A DNA stretch of 64,000 nucleotides from Clostridia bacterium (lineage in GTDB: Bacteria > Bacillota > Clostridia > Oscillospirales > Acutalibacteraceae): contig JAFQHU010000004.1 of NCBI GenBank assembly GCA_017397845.1, forward strand, positions 62,001 to 126,000, in the 5' to 3' direction. Below, in pieces: positions 33,632-42,267 of this stretch. The position numbers and the translations under genes were made by a program. Below the pieces are notes generated by a model. The model did not search any database. It saw only the letters and a program-made list of their open reading frames with translations, and was not told where the DNA came from. Position 1 is the first letter of the stretch; each line of letters opens with the position of its first letter.

Positions 33632-35452
33632 TCAGTTTTTCTTAAACTGCTTTTTCATTCTTTGTTCCTTTGAAAGAATGGTCTTTCTGAGTCTGAGCGA
33701 GAGGGGAGTAACCTCTAAAAGCTCGTCATCCTTTATGAATTCCATACACTGCTCCAATGAAAGTGTCACGGGAGGAACGAGACGAAGAGCATCGTCAGAG
33801 CCGGAAGCACGTGTGTTTGTCAAATGCTTCTGTTTGCATACATTACATACCACATCCTCTGATTTTGCACACTCACCGACGATCATGCCCTCGTAAACGG
33901 GAACGCCTGCACCGATGAAAAGTCTGCCTCTGTCCTGGGTGTTGAAAAGACCGTAGGCGGAGCTTTCACCTGTTTCATGAACGACGATTGAACCTCTTTC
34001 TCTGGTTACTATGTCACCCTTATATGGCTCATAGCCGGCAAAAAGCTGATTCATAATGCCGTTACCGTTGGTATCGGTCATAAATTCGCTTCTGTATCCG
34101 ATAAGACCGCGTGAAGGAATCCTGAATTCGAGATGTGTGGATCCGCCGTCTCTTGTGCCCATATTTTCGAGCTCGCCTTTTCTTGAGCCGAGCTTTTCTA
34201 TTACTGCGCCTACATACTGTTCGGGAACCTCCACGATAAGAAGCTCCATAGGCTCCATCATTACACCGTTTTCTTCTTTGAGAATAACCTTGGGACGTGA
34301 AACGGAAAACTCATAGCCCTGACGGCGCATGGTTTCGATAAGTATGGAAAGATGAAGCTCACCTCTGCCGCTTACTTTGAAACTGTCGGTGGTTTCTGTT
34401 TCCTCAACTCGCATTGAAACATTGGTTTCCACTTCTTTGAAAAGTCTGTCACGGATATTTCTTGATGTGACAAATTTACCCTCTTTACCGGCAAAGGGAC
34501 TGTTGTTAACGATGAAATTCATTGAAATGGTGGGCTCATCGATTTTTACGAAGGGCAAAGCTTCCACATGTTCGGGATCACAGGCCGTGTCACCGATATT
34601 AAGCTCGGAAATACCCGAAACGCATATCAGGTCACCCAATGAAGCTGAGGAAACCTCGACTCTTTTGAGTCCTTCGAACTGATAAAGCTTAGATATTCTT
34701 ACGTTTTTTCTTTCGCCGTCGTTATTGCAAAGAACCACCTGCTGCCCCTGCTTTACCGTGCCTCTTTCCACTCTGCCGATACCGATTCTTCCGATGTAAT
34801 CATCGTAATCGAGTGAGGAAAAAAGAATCTGAGTTGGTCCTTCAATCTCACCTTTGGGAGGGTCGATGTTTTCGAGTATAGCATCAAGCAAAGGTCTCAT
34901 ATCGCCCTCTCTTGCGGTTTCATCCTTTGAAGAATAACCGTCTCTTGCCGAAGCATAAATAACCGGGAAATCAAGCTGGTCTTCATCGGCACCAAGATCT
35001 ATGAAAAGGTCAAGCACCTCGTCGATAACCTCTGCAGGTCTTGCACCGGGACGGTCAATTTTATTGACTACAACCAGCACCTTCTTTTTGAGACCTAATG
35101 CTTTTTTTAAAACGAATCTTGTCTGCGGCATACAGCCTTCAAAAGCATCTACAAGTAAAAGTACACCGTCAACCATCATGAGAATACGCTCGACCTCACC
35201 GCCGAAGTCAGCGTGTCCCGGTGTGTCAACGATATTGATTTTAACATTCCTGTAATTTACGGAAGTGTTTTTGGAAAGGATGGTGATACCTCTTTCTCTT
35301 TCCAGGTCATTTGAGTCCATAACTCTGTCGGCCACCTGTTCATTTTCACGGAAAGTACCGCTCTGTTTGAGAAGCTCGTCAACCATGGTTGTTTTACCGT
35401 GGTCAACATGGGCGATGATGGCTACATTTCTTACGCTGTTTCTTACATCCAT
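33632..35452 (-). CDS. typA: translational GTPase TypA/BipA
   Basis: A 606-residue ribosome-associated GTPase. G domain with [16 protein letters not shown] (G1), RGITI (G2), DTPGHADF (G3) and [11 protein letters not shown] (G4); then EF-G-like domains II, III and V and the BipA-specific C-terminal domain with [17 protein letters not shown]. The family acts in ribosome assembly and stress adaptation. It has its own consensus promoter on the minus strand. The lysine/arginine-rich C-terminal end (MKKQFKKN) is slightly longer than typical. Confidence 0.96.
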   Translation of the reverse strand: MDVRNSVRNVAIIAHVDHGKTTMVDELLKQSGTFRENEQVADRVMDSNDLERERGITILSKNTSVNYRNVKINIVDTPGHADFGGEVERILMMVDGVLLLVDAFEGCMPQTRFVLKKALGLKKKVLVVVNKIDRPGARPAEVIDEVLDLFIDLGADEDQLDFPVIYASARDGYSSKDETAREGDMRPLLDAILENIDPPKGEIEGPTQILFSSLDYDDYIGRIGIGRVERGTVKQGQQVVLCNNDGERKNVRISKLYQFEGLKRVEVSSASLGDLICVSGISELNIGDTACDPEHVEALPFVKIDEPTISMNFIVNNSPFAGKEGKFVTSRNIRDRLFKEVETNVSMRVEETETTDSFKVSGRGELHLSILIETMRRQGYEFSVSRPKVILKEENGVMMEPMELLIVEVPEQYVGAVIEKLGSRKGELENMGTRDGGSTHLEFRIPSRGLIGYRSEFMTDTNGNGIMNQLFAGYEPYKGDIVTRERGSIVVHETGESSAYGLFNTQDRGRLFIGAGVPVYEGMIVGECAKSEDVVCNVCKQKHLTNTRASGSDDALRLVPPVTLSLEQCMEFIKDDELLEVTPLSLRLRKTILSKEQRMKKQFKKN

Positions 35453-35489
35453 TATTTCACCTGATTTTTATTATAATTTCAACTTGTTT

Positions 35490-35518
35490 ATTTTATCATG
35501 GTTTGCATTAATTGGCAA
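35490..35518 (-). promoter_or_regulatory. typA promoter
   Basis: On the minus strand TTGCCA (35513-35518) and TAAAAT (35490-35495) are spaced by 17 bp. Confidence 0.75.
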
Positions 35519-35597
35519 GTTAAAATTAAGCACCTGCTTATGACGATTTTTGTGTAAAACCTACAATAAAAAAAGAGAAAATATTTAATTTCAGCTA

Positions 35598-35627
35598 TTG
35601 ATATTTGCCTTAGGAATATAATATAAT
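35598..35627 (+). promoter_or_regulatory. promoter for the small-ORF pair
   Basis: TTGATA (35598-35603) and TATAAT (35622-35627) are spaced by 18 bp; a second overlapping TATAAT lies at 35617-35622. Confidence 0.6.
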
Positions 35628-35673
35628 AAAAAGAGACAATAATGCTTGTGAGAATAATTCGAGAGGTGATTTT

Positions 35674-35862
35674 GTGTCGGGCAATGTTATATTTATGCCG
35701 GATATTGAATACAAAGCCTGGGTAAACGGCAACAAGGAGCTTCTGGATGATATAATTAAAACCGGTAAGGTATCCACGCTGTGGCTCAGTAAGGGTAATA
35801 ATAAAAAATTTCTTGTCCGCTATTTCAGTGAGTGCGGATATACCATTTCTATTGACGATTAA
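35674..35862 (+). CDS. small protein of unknown function (62 aa)
   Basis: A GTG start at 35674 follows GAGAGGTGA at proper spacing, downstream of a plausible promoter. The 62-residue product is soluble and charged with no recognisable motif; the segment VSTLWLSKGNNKKF suggests a mixed alpha/beta fold. It is followed 11 bases later by a second small gene with its own ribosome site, supporting translation of both. Length, start signals and spacing argue for a real gene. Confidence 0.6.
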   Translation: MSGNVIFMPDIEYKAWVNGNKELLDDIIKTGKVSTLWLSKGNNKKFLVRYFSECGYTISIDD

Positions 35863-35873
35863 GGAGAAAAGCG

Positions 35874-36050
35874 ATGGATCGTGAAACTGTAATCAATCTT
35901 CCTAAAAAGATATTAAAATTTGTAATAGTTGCCGGGATTATAAATAAGGCGGTAAAAATAGCACGCAGGGTATACCTGTTTATTCCGAAATTTGATAAAA
36001 TTACCGGAATAGATACAGATAAGCTTGTGCAGAATCATATGCAAAAATAA
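35874..36050 (+). CDS. small basic amphipathic protein (58 aa)
   Basis: ATG 35874 follows AAGGAGAAAAGCG. The product is 58 residues, with a hydrophobic central stretch (KILKFVIVAGIINKAVKIA) flanked by positive charges, likely an amphipathic or membrane-associated helix, and a polar C-terminus. No family is recognised. It pairs with the preceding 62-aa gene. Toxin-like, membrane-active or regulatory roles are all possible; nothing in the sequence decides. Confidence 0.55.
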   Translation: MDRETVINLPKKILKFVIVAGIINKAVKIARRVYLFIPKFDKITGIDTDKLVQNHMQK

Positions 36051-36093
36051 AATACAATCATGCGCTCTAAAGAGCATATCTCATAAAACAAAT

Positions 36094-36135
36094 AAAGGGT
36101 TTCTTTCGGTTTTGAACTGCCGAAAGAAGCCCTTT
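36094..36135. repeat. long inverted repeat without T-tract
   Basis: A 16-base arm at 36094-36109 (AAAGGGTTTCTTTCGG) pairs with 36120-36135 (CCGAAAGAAGCCCTTT) with one wobble around a 10-base loop. It follows the small genes but is followed by A rather than T, so terminator function on the plus strand is doubtful. Confidence 0.6.
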
Positions 36136-36199
36136 AAAAATAACAGGAGGTTTTTTGCTGATTTTAAAATTTTGTTTTTGTCAATTTTAAAATTTGCTA

Positions 36200-36228
36200 T
36201 TGTCATTTGTCTTTCGGTATAGTATAAT
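36200..36228 (+). promoter_or_regulatory. promoter for the 36286 gene
   Basis: TTGTCA (36200-36205) and TATAAT (36223-36228) are spaced by 17 bp. Confidence 0.78.
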
Positions 36229-36236
36229 GTACTATA
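36218..36236. promoter_or_regulatory. inverted repeat over the -10 box, candidate operator
   Basis: TATAGTA (36218-36224) and TACTATA (36230-36236) are exact inverted arms separated by five bases and span the TATAAT of the promoter. The same heptamers occur in the palindrome at 14140-14157, in the opposite arrangement. Confidence 0.5.
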
Positions 36237-36285
36237 TGTTTCTGTTTTCGCTAAGTTACTTTATATAAAGGAGAAAAGTACTTCT

Positions 36286-37557
36286 ATGAGAAAGAACACC
36301 TTTGAATGGTTCAGACTTGATAACGCTGCAAAAATATTTCCCGGTCAGAATTCGAGAACCTGGTCAAATGTTTTTCGCTTCGGTGTGGAACTAAAAGAGG
36401 AGATTGACCCTGAGGTTCTTGAAAAAGCATTGGAAAAAACGCTAAAAAGAATACCGAGTTTCAATGTGCGTATAAGGAACGGCTTTTTCTGGCATTATTT
36501 TGAAAAAAATCCCGAAAAGCCTCTCGTTTGCCCCGATATAAATAATCCATGCTACCGTATAAATTTCAAAGAAAATAACGGATTCCTTTTCCGTACTTAT
36601 TATCATGGAAAAAGAATCTGTGTGGATGTTTATCACGCTCTCTGTGATGGCTACGGTGCAGTGATTTTCGTTTCCACTCTTGCTGCCGAATATCTTCGGA
36701 TGAAAGGTCACACCATTTCCTGCAACGAATTTGTTCTCGATGTAAATGAAGAACCTAAGCCGGAGGAGCTTGAAGATGCTTACAGCAAATATGCATCCTC
36801 CAAAGTAAAATTTGACCGCGGTGACAAATGGGCGTATCACGCCAAAGGGACAAAGGTAGAGCGTCATACGGGCAATTATATGACGGGTATAATGTCTTTT
36901 AAGCAAATTCATGCTATAGCAAAGAGCTACGGTGTCACGGTTACGGAATTCTTTACGGCGATGTTGGTTGATATTCATTACCGAAAACAGCTTCGTGAAA
37001 ACAAAAAGCAAAAAGAAATCAGTGTACAGGTCCCCGTAAATTTACGTAAGGCCTTTCCGTCGAAAACCTTGAGAAACTTTGTTCTTTGTTTGGTGGTCAG
37101 AATTAATCCTAATTTGGGTGAATACACCTTTGAAGAAATCCTTCGTTCCGTTTCCCTTCAGCTGCGTTTGGCAAATGATCCTAAGCTGATTAATTCTCTG
37201 ATGACGGATAATTTAAAAATTGAAAGAAATCCCGTCGCCAGACTCCTTCCTCTTCCTGTGAAAAATTTGGGTGTAGCGATAACCTTTTTCATTACTGCGG
37301 AGCAAAAAACATCTATTCTGCTTTCAAACGTGGGTCTTGTCAAACTTCCTGAGGAAATGTACGAGCATGTGGAAAAGTATATCTTTTATACGGGGGCAGG
37401 TAAACTGAACGGTGCCAGATGCTCTGTTATGAGCACGGGCGATACCTTGATTTTCGGTTTTTCCAGCTGTTATGAGGAAACTGACATCCAAAGAGAGTTT
37501 TTTACACGTTTGGTCAAAATGGGTGTCCATGTTAAAATCGAAAGCAACAGAGATTAA
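36286..37557 (+). CDS. HxxxD acyltransferase / condensation-domain-like protein
   Basis: A 423-residue protein of the CoA-dependent acyltransferase/condensation superfamily. The catalytic-type motif is His117-x3-Asp121-Gly (YHALCDGYG), followed by the helix-rich C-terminal half with VQVPVNLRKAFPSKTLRNF, matching the family's latch/DFGWG-region architecture. It could esterify an alcohol or amine with an acyl-CoA or carrier-bound acyl group; the substrate is unknown. It is paired with a zinc-ribbon membrane protein gene 32 bases downstream and is under a promoter with an operator-like palindrome. AAGGAG precedes ATG 36286. A second HxxxD protein lies at 53103. Confidence 0.72.
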   Translation: MRKNTFEWFRLDNAAKIFPGQNSRTWSNVFRFGVELKEEIDPEVLEKALEKTLKRIPSFNVRIRNGFFWHYFEKNPEKPLVCPDINNPCYRINFKENNGFLFRTYYHGKRICVDVYHALCDGYGAVIFVSTLAAEYLRMKGHTISCNEFVLDVNEEPKPEELEDAYSKYASSKVKFDRGDKWAYHAKGTKVERHTGNYMTGIMSFKQIHAIAKSYGVTVTEFFTAMLVDIHYRKQLRENKKQKEISVQVPVNLRKAFPSKTLRNFVLCLVVRINPNLGEYTFEEILRSVSLQLRLANDPKLINSLMTDNLKIERNPVARLLPLPVKNLGVAITFFITAEQKTSILLSNVGLVKLPEEMYEHVEKYIFYTGAGKLNGARCSVMSTGDTLIFGFSSCYEETDIQREFFTRLVKMGVHVKIESNRD

Positions 37558-37589
37558 AATATACACAATAAAATCAAAGGAGAACTAAA

Positions 37590-38309
37590 ATGTCTTACTG
37601 TGTTAACTGCGGTGTTGAACTTGATATCAGTGCACATAAATGTGCACTGTGCGGTACAGCCGTTTACAATCCGAATGAAAATGTAACCGAACAGAGGGAA
37701 GCCCCTCATCCTTTTTCCGAACATGTCCATCTTCCTGATGAGCTTTCGCCTTACGGCAGAAAAAAGCTTATTCTTGCCATAGTGACTACCGTTATGGCTA
37801 TACCGAACATAGTGTGTGTACTTCTGAATTTAACTCTTTTTAAAAGCAATCCATGGTCATTGGGTGTTATTTCGGGCACACTTTTTCTTTGGTCAGCTTT
37901 TGTCCTGCCCTTTGCCACAAAGAGACCGTTTCCGTATATTCTTTGGACTGCAGACAGCATATTAGCATGTCTCAATGCATTGGTTTTTGTGTGGCTTTAC
38001 GGAGATATGGAGCTTTTTATTGAATGTCTTCTACCCGTAATAGTTTCCTGCAGTGCATGTGTTCTCGTTTATATGCTGTGGTACAAAAAGGAGAGACATA
38101 TTATTCTTAAAATCGCTTTTGTCTTTCTCTCGCTTTCTTTCGCTCTTCTTTTCAGCGGTATCATTCTTAATGCTGCACAGGTTTTTGCTTACGGCACGGA
38201 AATCGGTATTATCTGCTTTGTTTCTTTGTTTGCCGTTGCCTGTTTTTTCTTCTACTGCTATTCCAGCAAAACCATCAGAAGGTGGGCATCGAAACGCTTT
38301 TTCTTTTGA
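37590..38309 (+). CDS. zinc-ribbon membrane protein (DUF6320-like)
   Basis: A 239-residue protein: N-terminal zinc ribbon with CVNCG and CALCG pairs (residues 4-22), a polar linker ending in LSPYGRKK, then six hydrophobic helices (about 62-236). This resembles the DUF6320 arrangement found beside acyltransferase-like genes in Clostridia; I am moderately sure of the family name. It is likely cotranscribed with the preceding HxxxD protein and may anchor or assist it at the membrane, which is inference from adjacency. AAAGGAG precedes ATG 37590. Confidence 0.7.
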   Translation: MSYCVNCGVELDISAHKCALCGTAVYNPNENVTEQREAPHPFSEHVHLPDELSPYGRKKLILAIVTTVMAIPNIVCVLLNLTLFKSNPWSLGVISGTLFLWSAFVLPFATKRPFPYILWTADSILACLNALVFVWLYGDMELFIECLLPVIVSCSACVLVYMLWYKKERHIILKIAFVFLSLSFALLFSGIILNAAQVFAYGTEIGIICFVSLFAVACFFFYCYSSKTIRRWASKRFFF

Positions 38310-38345
38310 TAAAAAAATAACCGATTGCCTCAGGGAGGTAAGCAT

Positions 38346-40160
38346 TTGAATAAATTTGAAGTTCTGAACAGATATTTCGGATACAGTGAGTTCCGCCACG
38401 GACAGGAAGAGCTGATAGATGCTATTCTGTCGGGCAGAGACGTGATGGGGATTATGCCCACAGGTGCAGGCAAATCCATATGCTTCCAGGTGCCGGCTCT
38501 TATGCTCGACGGCATAACTCTTGTTATTTCGCCTTTGATTTCTCTTATGAAAGATCAGGTGAACGCTCTCACTCAGCTCGGAATTAAAAGTGCATACATT
38601 AATGCATCTCTGTCCGAAAGACAGCTTAATACAGTTTATGCCAAAGCACAGGCGGGTCAGTATAAGATAATATATGTGGCCCCCGAAAGACTGCTTACAC
38701 CTGTTTTTTCTGATTTCTGCCGTCATGTTAAAATCTCTATGCTGTGCATAGATGAGGCGCACTGTGTATCTCATTGGGGTCACGATTTCCGCACTGCTTA
38801 TCTTGACATAAGCACCTTCATTTCTTCTTTACCTGAAAGACCCGTTGTGACTGCATTTACAGCCACAGCGACCAGCAGAGTAAGGGATGATATCGAAAAC
38901 CTGATCGGTCTTTTAAATCCTTTGAGAGTGGTGACGGGCTTTGACAGAGAAAATCTTTATTTTGAAGTCGTCAGACCTAAGGTTAAGCTTGTGGCACTGA
39001 AAAGATATCTTGATCTTTATTCGGGCAGAAGCGGTATTGTTTACTGCTCTTCCCGAAAAAATGTGGATGAGCTTTATGAAACGTTGCGTGAAGAAAAATA
39101 CAGCGTTACCAAATATCATGCAGGTCTCACCAAACAGGAAAGGAAGCTGAATCAGGAGCTTTTTATCGGTGACGAAAAAGAGATTATTATTGCCACTAAC
39201 GCTTTCGGCATGGGGATAGACAAGTCAAATGTCTCCTTTGTAATTCACTATAATATGCCCGGTGATATTGAAAGCTATTATCAGGAAGCAGGCAGAGCGG
39301 GCAGAGACGGCAACGAGGCAGACTGTGTGCTTCTTTACGGAGCCTCGGATGTAAGAATGCAGAAATATTTTATTGATAATCCCGAAGAAAACCCCGGCCT
39401 CAGTGATGAAGAAATCGAAACTTTGCGTCAGTTGAGACTTCAGAAGCTGGAAAAGATGATTTATTATTCCACCAAAGCAACATGCCTTCGAAATTACATC
39501 CTTAATTATTTCGGTGAAAAAACGAAGGGCAAATGTAACAGCTGTTCAGGCTGTAACGGTAACGATATGAGTATTGATATTACCGTGCCTGCACAAAAAA
39601 TTTTTTCCTGCATAAAAAGAGTAAGGGAAAGCGAAGACAAAAGAACTGTTATCGATATTCTCAAGGGTAACGAAACAGAATACATTGTCTCGAAAAATTA
39701 TCATCAGCTTAAAACCTTCGCTGCTATGAGTGACAGTGCAGAAAGTGAAATAGAAAAGCACATTGATCATTTTATTAAATATGCATATATTTCCGAAAAA
39801 AGGACAGGGAGTCTTTATCTTGAGGATAAATGCTCTGATGTTTTATGGAACGGAAAAAGAGTCCGAAAATTCGCCGAAAAAAGCGACAAATCCGTTTCTG
39901 CCGCCGATTCGTCGGATGTGGACATACGTTTGCTTCTTAAGCTTAAGACTCTGCGTAAGCTTTTGGCTCATAAAAGCGGAGTTCCCGATTATTCTGTGCT
40001 TACGGATTACGCCATAATTAAAATGGCTGCCGAAAAACCTGAGAATATGGAGCAGCTCAGAAAAATAGAAGGAATTTCAGATCATAAGCTTAATAAGTTC
40101 GGTGCAGTTTTTTTGAAAGAAATTGTCAGACACTGCGGTCGAAATATTGAAAAAGAATAA
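38346..40160 (+). CDS. recQ: ATP-dependent DNA helicase RecQ
   Basis: A 604-residue 3'-5' DNA helicase for recombination and repair. It contains FRHGQEELIDA (motif 0), Walker A MPTGAGKSICFQ, Walker B CIDEAHCVSHWGHDFR, motif III TAFTATAT and motif VI QEAGRAGRDG. These are followed by the RQC zinc site (CLRNYILNYF, then CNSCSGC) and a C-terminal HRDC-like domain (about 515-600). I choose TTG 38346, ten bases after GGGAGG; the TTG at 38325 lies upstream of that ribosome site and is rejected. Confidence 0.94.
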   Translation: MNKFEVLNRYFGYSEFRHGQEELIDAILSGRDVMGIMPTGAGKSICFQVPALMLDGITLVISPLISLMKDQVNALTQLGIKSAYINASLSERQLNTVYAKAQAGQYKIIYVAPERLLTPVFSDFCRHVKISMLCIDEAHCVSHWGHDFRTAYLDISTFISSLPERPVVTAFTATATSRVRDDIENLIGLLNPLRVVTGFDRENLYFEVVRPKVKLVALKRYLDLYSGRSGIVYCSSRKNVDELYETLREEKYSVTKYHAGLTKQERKLNQELFIGDEKEIIIATNAFGMGIDKSNVSFVIHYNMPGDIESYYQEAGRAGRDGNEADCVLLYGASDVRMQKYFIDNPEENPGLSDEEIETLRQLRLQKLEKMIYYSTKATCLRNYILNYFGEKTKGKCNSCSGCNGNDMSIDITVPAQKIFSCIKRVRESEDKRTVIDILKGNETEYIVSKNYHQLKTFAAMSDSAESEIEKHIDHFIKYAYISEKRTGSLYLEDKCSDVLWNGKRVRKFAEKSDKSVSAADSSDVDIRLLLKLKTLRKLLAHKSGVPDYSVLTDYAIIKMAAEKPENMEQLRKIEGISDHKLNKFGAVFLKEIVRHCGRNIEKE

Positions 40161-40175
40161 AAATAGTGCTATAAT
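40147..40175 (+). promoter_or_regulatory. promoter for recJ inside the recQ 3' end
   Basis: TTGAAA (40147-40152) and TATAAT (40170-40175) are spaced by 17 bp; the -35 box overlaps the recQ stop region. Confidence 0.75.
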
Positions 40176-40219
40176 TAAAAAATTATTTATAGAAAAATTA
40201 ACAGAAAGGACTGAGATAA

Positions 40220-42250
40220 ATGAGCCGTAAAAAATGGGTAGTATCTTCTCTTGATAAAGAGCTTGCATCAGATATAGCCGAAGAGTACGGAATAGACCCC
40301 TTTGCCGCTTTGCTTTTGGTGGCACGTGGTATTACCGATGAGGGCGAAATTGCTGAGTTTTTCTCTGAAAGCAAAACGCTTATCAGTCCTTTTGAAATAA
40401 AAGATATGGATAAAGCCGTTGAAAGAATAAGCCGTGCCATGGATGACGGTGAAAAAATTGCTATATACGGCGATTATGATGCTGATGGTGTTACATCTAC
40501 GGCTCTTATGTACCGCTTCTTTGAAATGAACGGCTGCGATGTCATAACTTATATTCCCGACAGAAACAGTGAGGGCTACGGTCTTAATAAAGGTGCCGTA
40601 AAAAAGCTTAAGGAACTTGGTGCTGAACTTATTATAACCGTTGATAACGGTATTTCCGCCTTTGAGGAGGCAGAATATATTTATGAGCTGGGTATGGAGT
40701 TGGTAATAACCGACCATCACAAAGCAAGCGACAGAATACCGCGTGCGGAAGCTGTGGTAGATCCTCACAGACATGATTGCCCTTGTCCGTATAAATTATG
40801 GGCAGGCGTAGGTGTCGCATTCAAGGTTATCTGCGCACTTTCCGGTGCTGATGACGAAGAGATGCTTGATATGTTTTCCGATTTGGTTACCATCGGTACC
40901 ATCGGAGATATAGTGTCTTTGACCGGCGAAAACCGTACCATCGTAAAGCACGGTCTCAGACGGCTTAACAGTGAAACCTGTATGGGTATAGCTTCACTGA
41001 AAAAACAGGCAGGGATGGACGGCAAAAATCTTAGTGCTGCCTCTGTTGCCTTCTCTCTTGTTCCCAGAATCAACTCTATCGGCAGAATGGACCATGCTTC
41101 AAAAGCACTTGAGCTTCTTCTCGGCGAGACTGAGAGAGAAGTGTCTGTTATAGTCGAAACGGTAGATAAATCAAACAATGAACGACAGGAAATCGAAAAG
41201 AGAATTACCGCGGAAGCCGAAGAACAAATTAAAAGTAATCCCGATATGCTGTGCGAAAGAGTGCTTATATTTTCGGGTAAAAATTGGCATGGCGGTGTTA
41301 TCGGTATAGTGGCATCACGCTTGGTAAGCAAGTACGGTAAGCCATGTATAGTTATAACTGATGACGGTACAGAGGCTAAAGGATCAGGCAGAAGCATTGA
41401 GGGCTTTTCTCTTTACGATGCTATTTCCGGTGCAAAAGAGCTGCTTTCGCATTACGGCGGACATGTTCTCGCTGCAGGCTTCGGAATGAAAAGTGAAAAT
41501 ATCCCTGCTTTCCGTAAGGCAATTGCCGATTATGCAAAGACAGTAGAAATGCCTTTTCCCGTAACTGAGCTTGATTGCAGGCTTAAGCCTGAATTTATTT
41601 CAGCGGATATTTTGTCTGTAATCTCTGCACTTGAGCCCTTCGGTGCCGGAAATCCGCAACCGATGTTCGGCCTTTTCGGTGTTACTCTTTCTTCTTTACA
41701 AACCATCGGTTCGGGAAAGCACTTAAGATTGAACTTCCGAAAAGGTAATACATCTTTTTCTGCTGTTTATTTTGGTGTGACCGAAAAAGAATTTCCTTAT
41801 GCACCCGGCGACAGTCTTGATCTGGCTGTAAGATTGGAAAGAAATGAATATATGGGACAGGTAAGAGTCAGCATATACATAAGAGACGTCAGAATGTCGG
41901 GTACTGATGATGAAAAATATCTGAAAAGCATCCGCCTTTATGAAAAAATGCGCCGCAAGGAAAGACTTTCTCCTAAAGAAGCAGCCTTTATTCTCCCGTC
42001 GAGACAAAATGTCGCCGATGTGTACCGTTATATAAGAAATATCGGAATTTGGAGTTATGACAGCGATGTTCTTTGTTATCGATTGGGCGGTGACGGAAGT
42101 AATGCCTGTACGGTACTTACGGCCATTGATACTCTTATTGAGCTGGGAATACTGAAAAAGGAAGACGGACAAATCAGCATCAGAGATACCTCTGTCAAAG
42201 TAAATCTCGACGATTCACGTATTATAAAGCATATAAAAAAATATCTGTAG
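40220..42250 (+). CDS. recJ: single-stranded-DNA-specific exonuclease RecJ
   Basis: A 676-residue DHH-family 5'-3' exonuclease in repair and recombination. The phosphoesterase motifs are visible: AIYGDYDADGVTST with metal ligands Asp85, Asp87 and Asp89, IITVDNGIS, and the signature VITDHHKAS. DHHA1 follows with GGHVLAAGFGM, then an OB-fold region and a C-terminal extension (about 555-676) with a winged-helix feel (VADVYRYIRNIG). GAAAGGA precedes ATG 40220. It starts a housekeeping array that continues through hemZ. Confidence 0.94.
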   Translation: MSRKKWVVSSLDKELASDIAEEYGIDPFAALLLVARGITDEGEIAEFFSESKTLISPFEIKDMDKAVERISRAMDDGEKIAIYGDYDADGVTSTALMYRFFEMNGCDVITYIPDRNSEGYGLNKGAVKKLKELGAELIITVDNGISAFEEAEYIYELGMELVITDHHKASDRIPRAEAVVDPHRHDCPCPYKLWAGVGVAFKVICALSGADDEEMLDMFSDLVTIGTIGDIVSLTGENRTIVKHGLRRLNSETCMGIASLKKQAGMDGKNLSAASVAFSLVPRINSIGRMDHASKALELLLGETEREVSVIVETVDKSNNERQEIEKRITAEAEEQIKSNPDMLCERVLIFSGKNWHGGVIGIVASRLVSKYGKPCIVITDDGTEAKGSGRSIEGFSLYDAISGAKELLSHYGGHVLAAGFGMKSENIPAFRKAIADYAKTVEMPFPVTELDCRLKPEFISADILSVISALEPFGAGNPQPMFGLFGVTLSSLQTIGSGKHLRLNFRKGNTSFSAVYFGVTEKEFPYAPGDSLDLAVRLERNEYMGQVRVSIYIRDVRMSGTDDEKYLKSIRLYEKMRRKERLSPKEAAFILPSRQNVADVYRYIRNIGIWSYDSDVLCYRLGGDGSNACTVLTAIDTLIELGILKKEDGQISIRDTSVKVNLDDSRIIKHIKKYL

Positions 42251-42267
42251 GAAAGGGGGATACAGTA

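Noticed and set aside
36094..36135. Intrinsic terminator
   Set aside because: The stem is strong, but the 3' side is followed by A residues and there is no T-tract on either strand.
38031..38783. A long minus-strand frame of 250 codons across the end of the zinc-ribbon gene and the start of recQ
   Set aside because: It is the complement of two well-supported genes, has no ribosome site or recognisable domain, and reflects codon bias.
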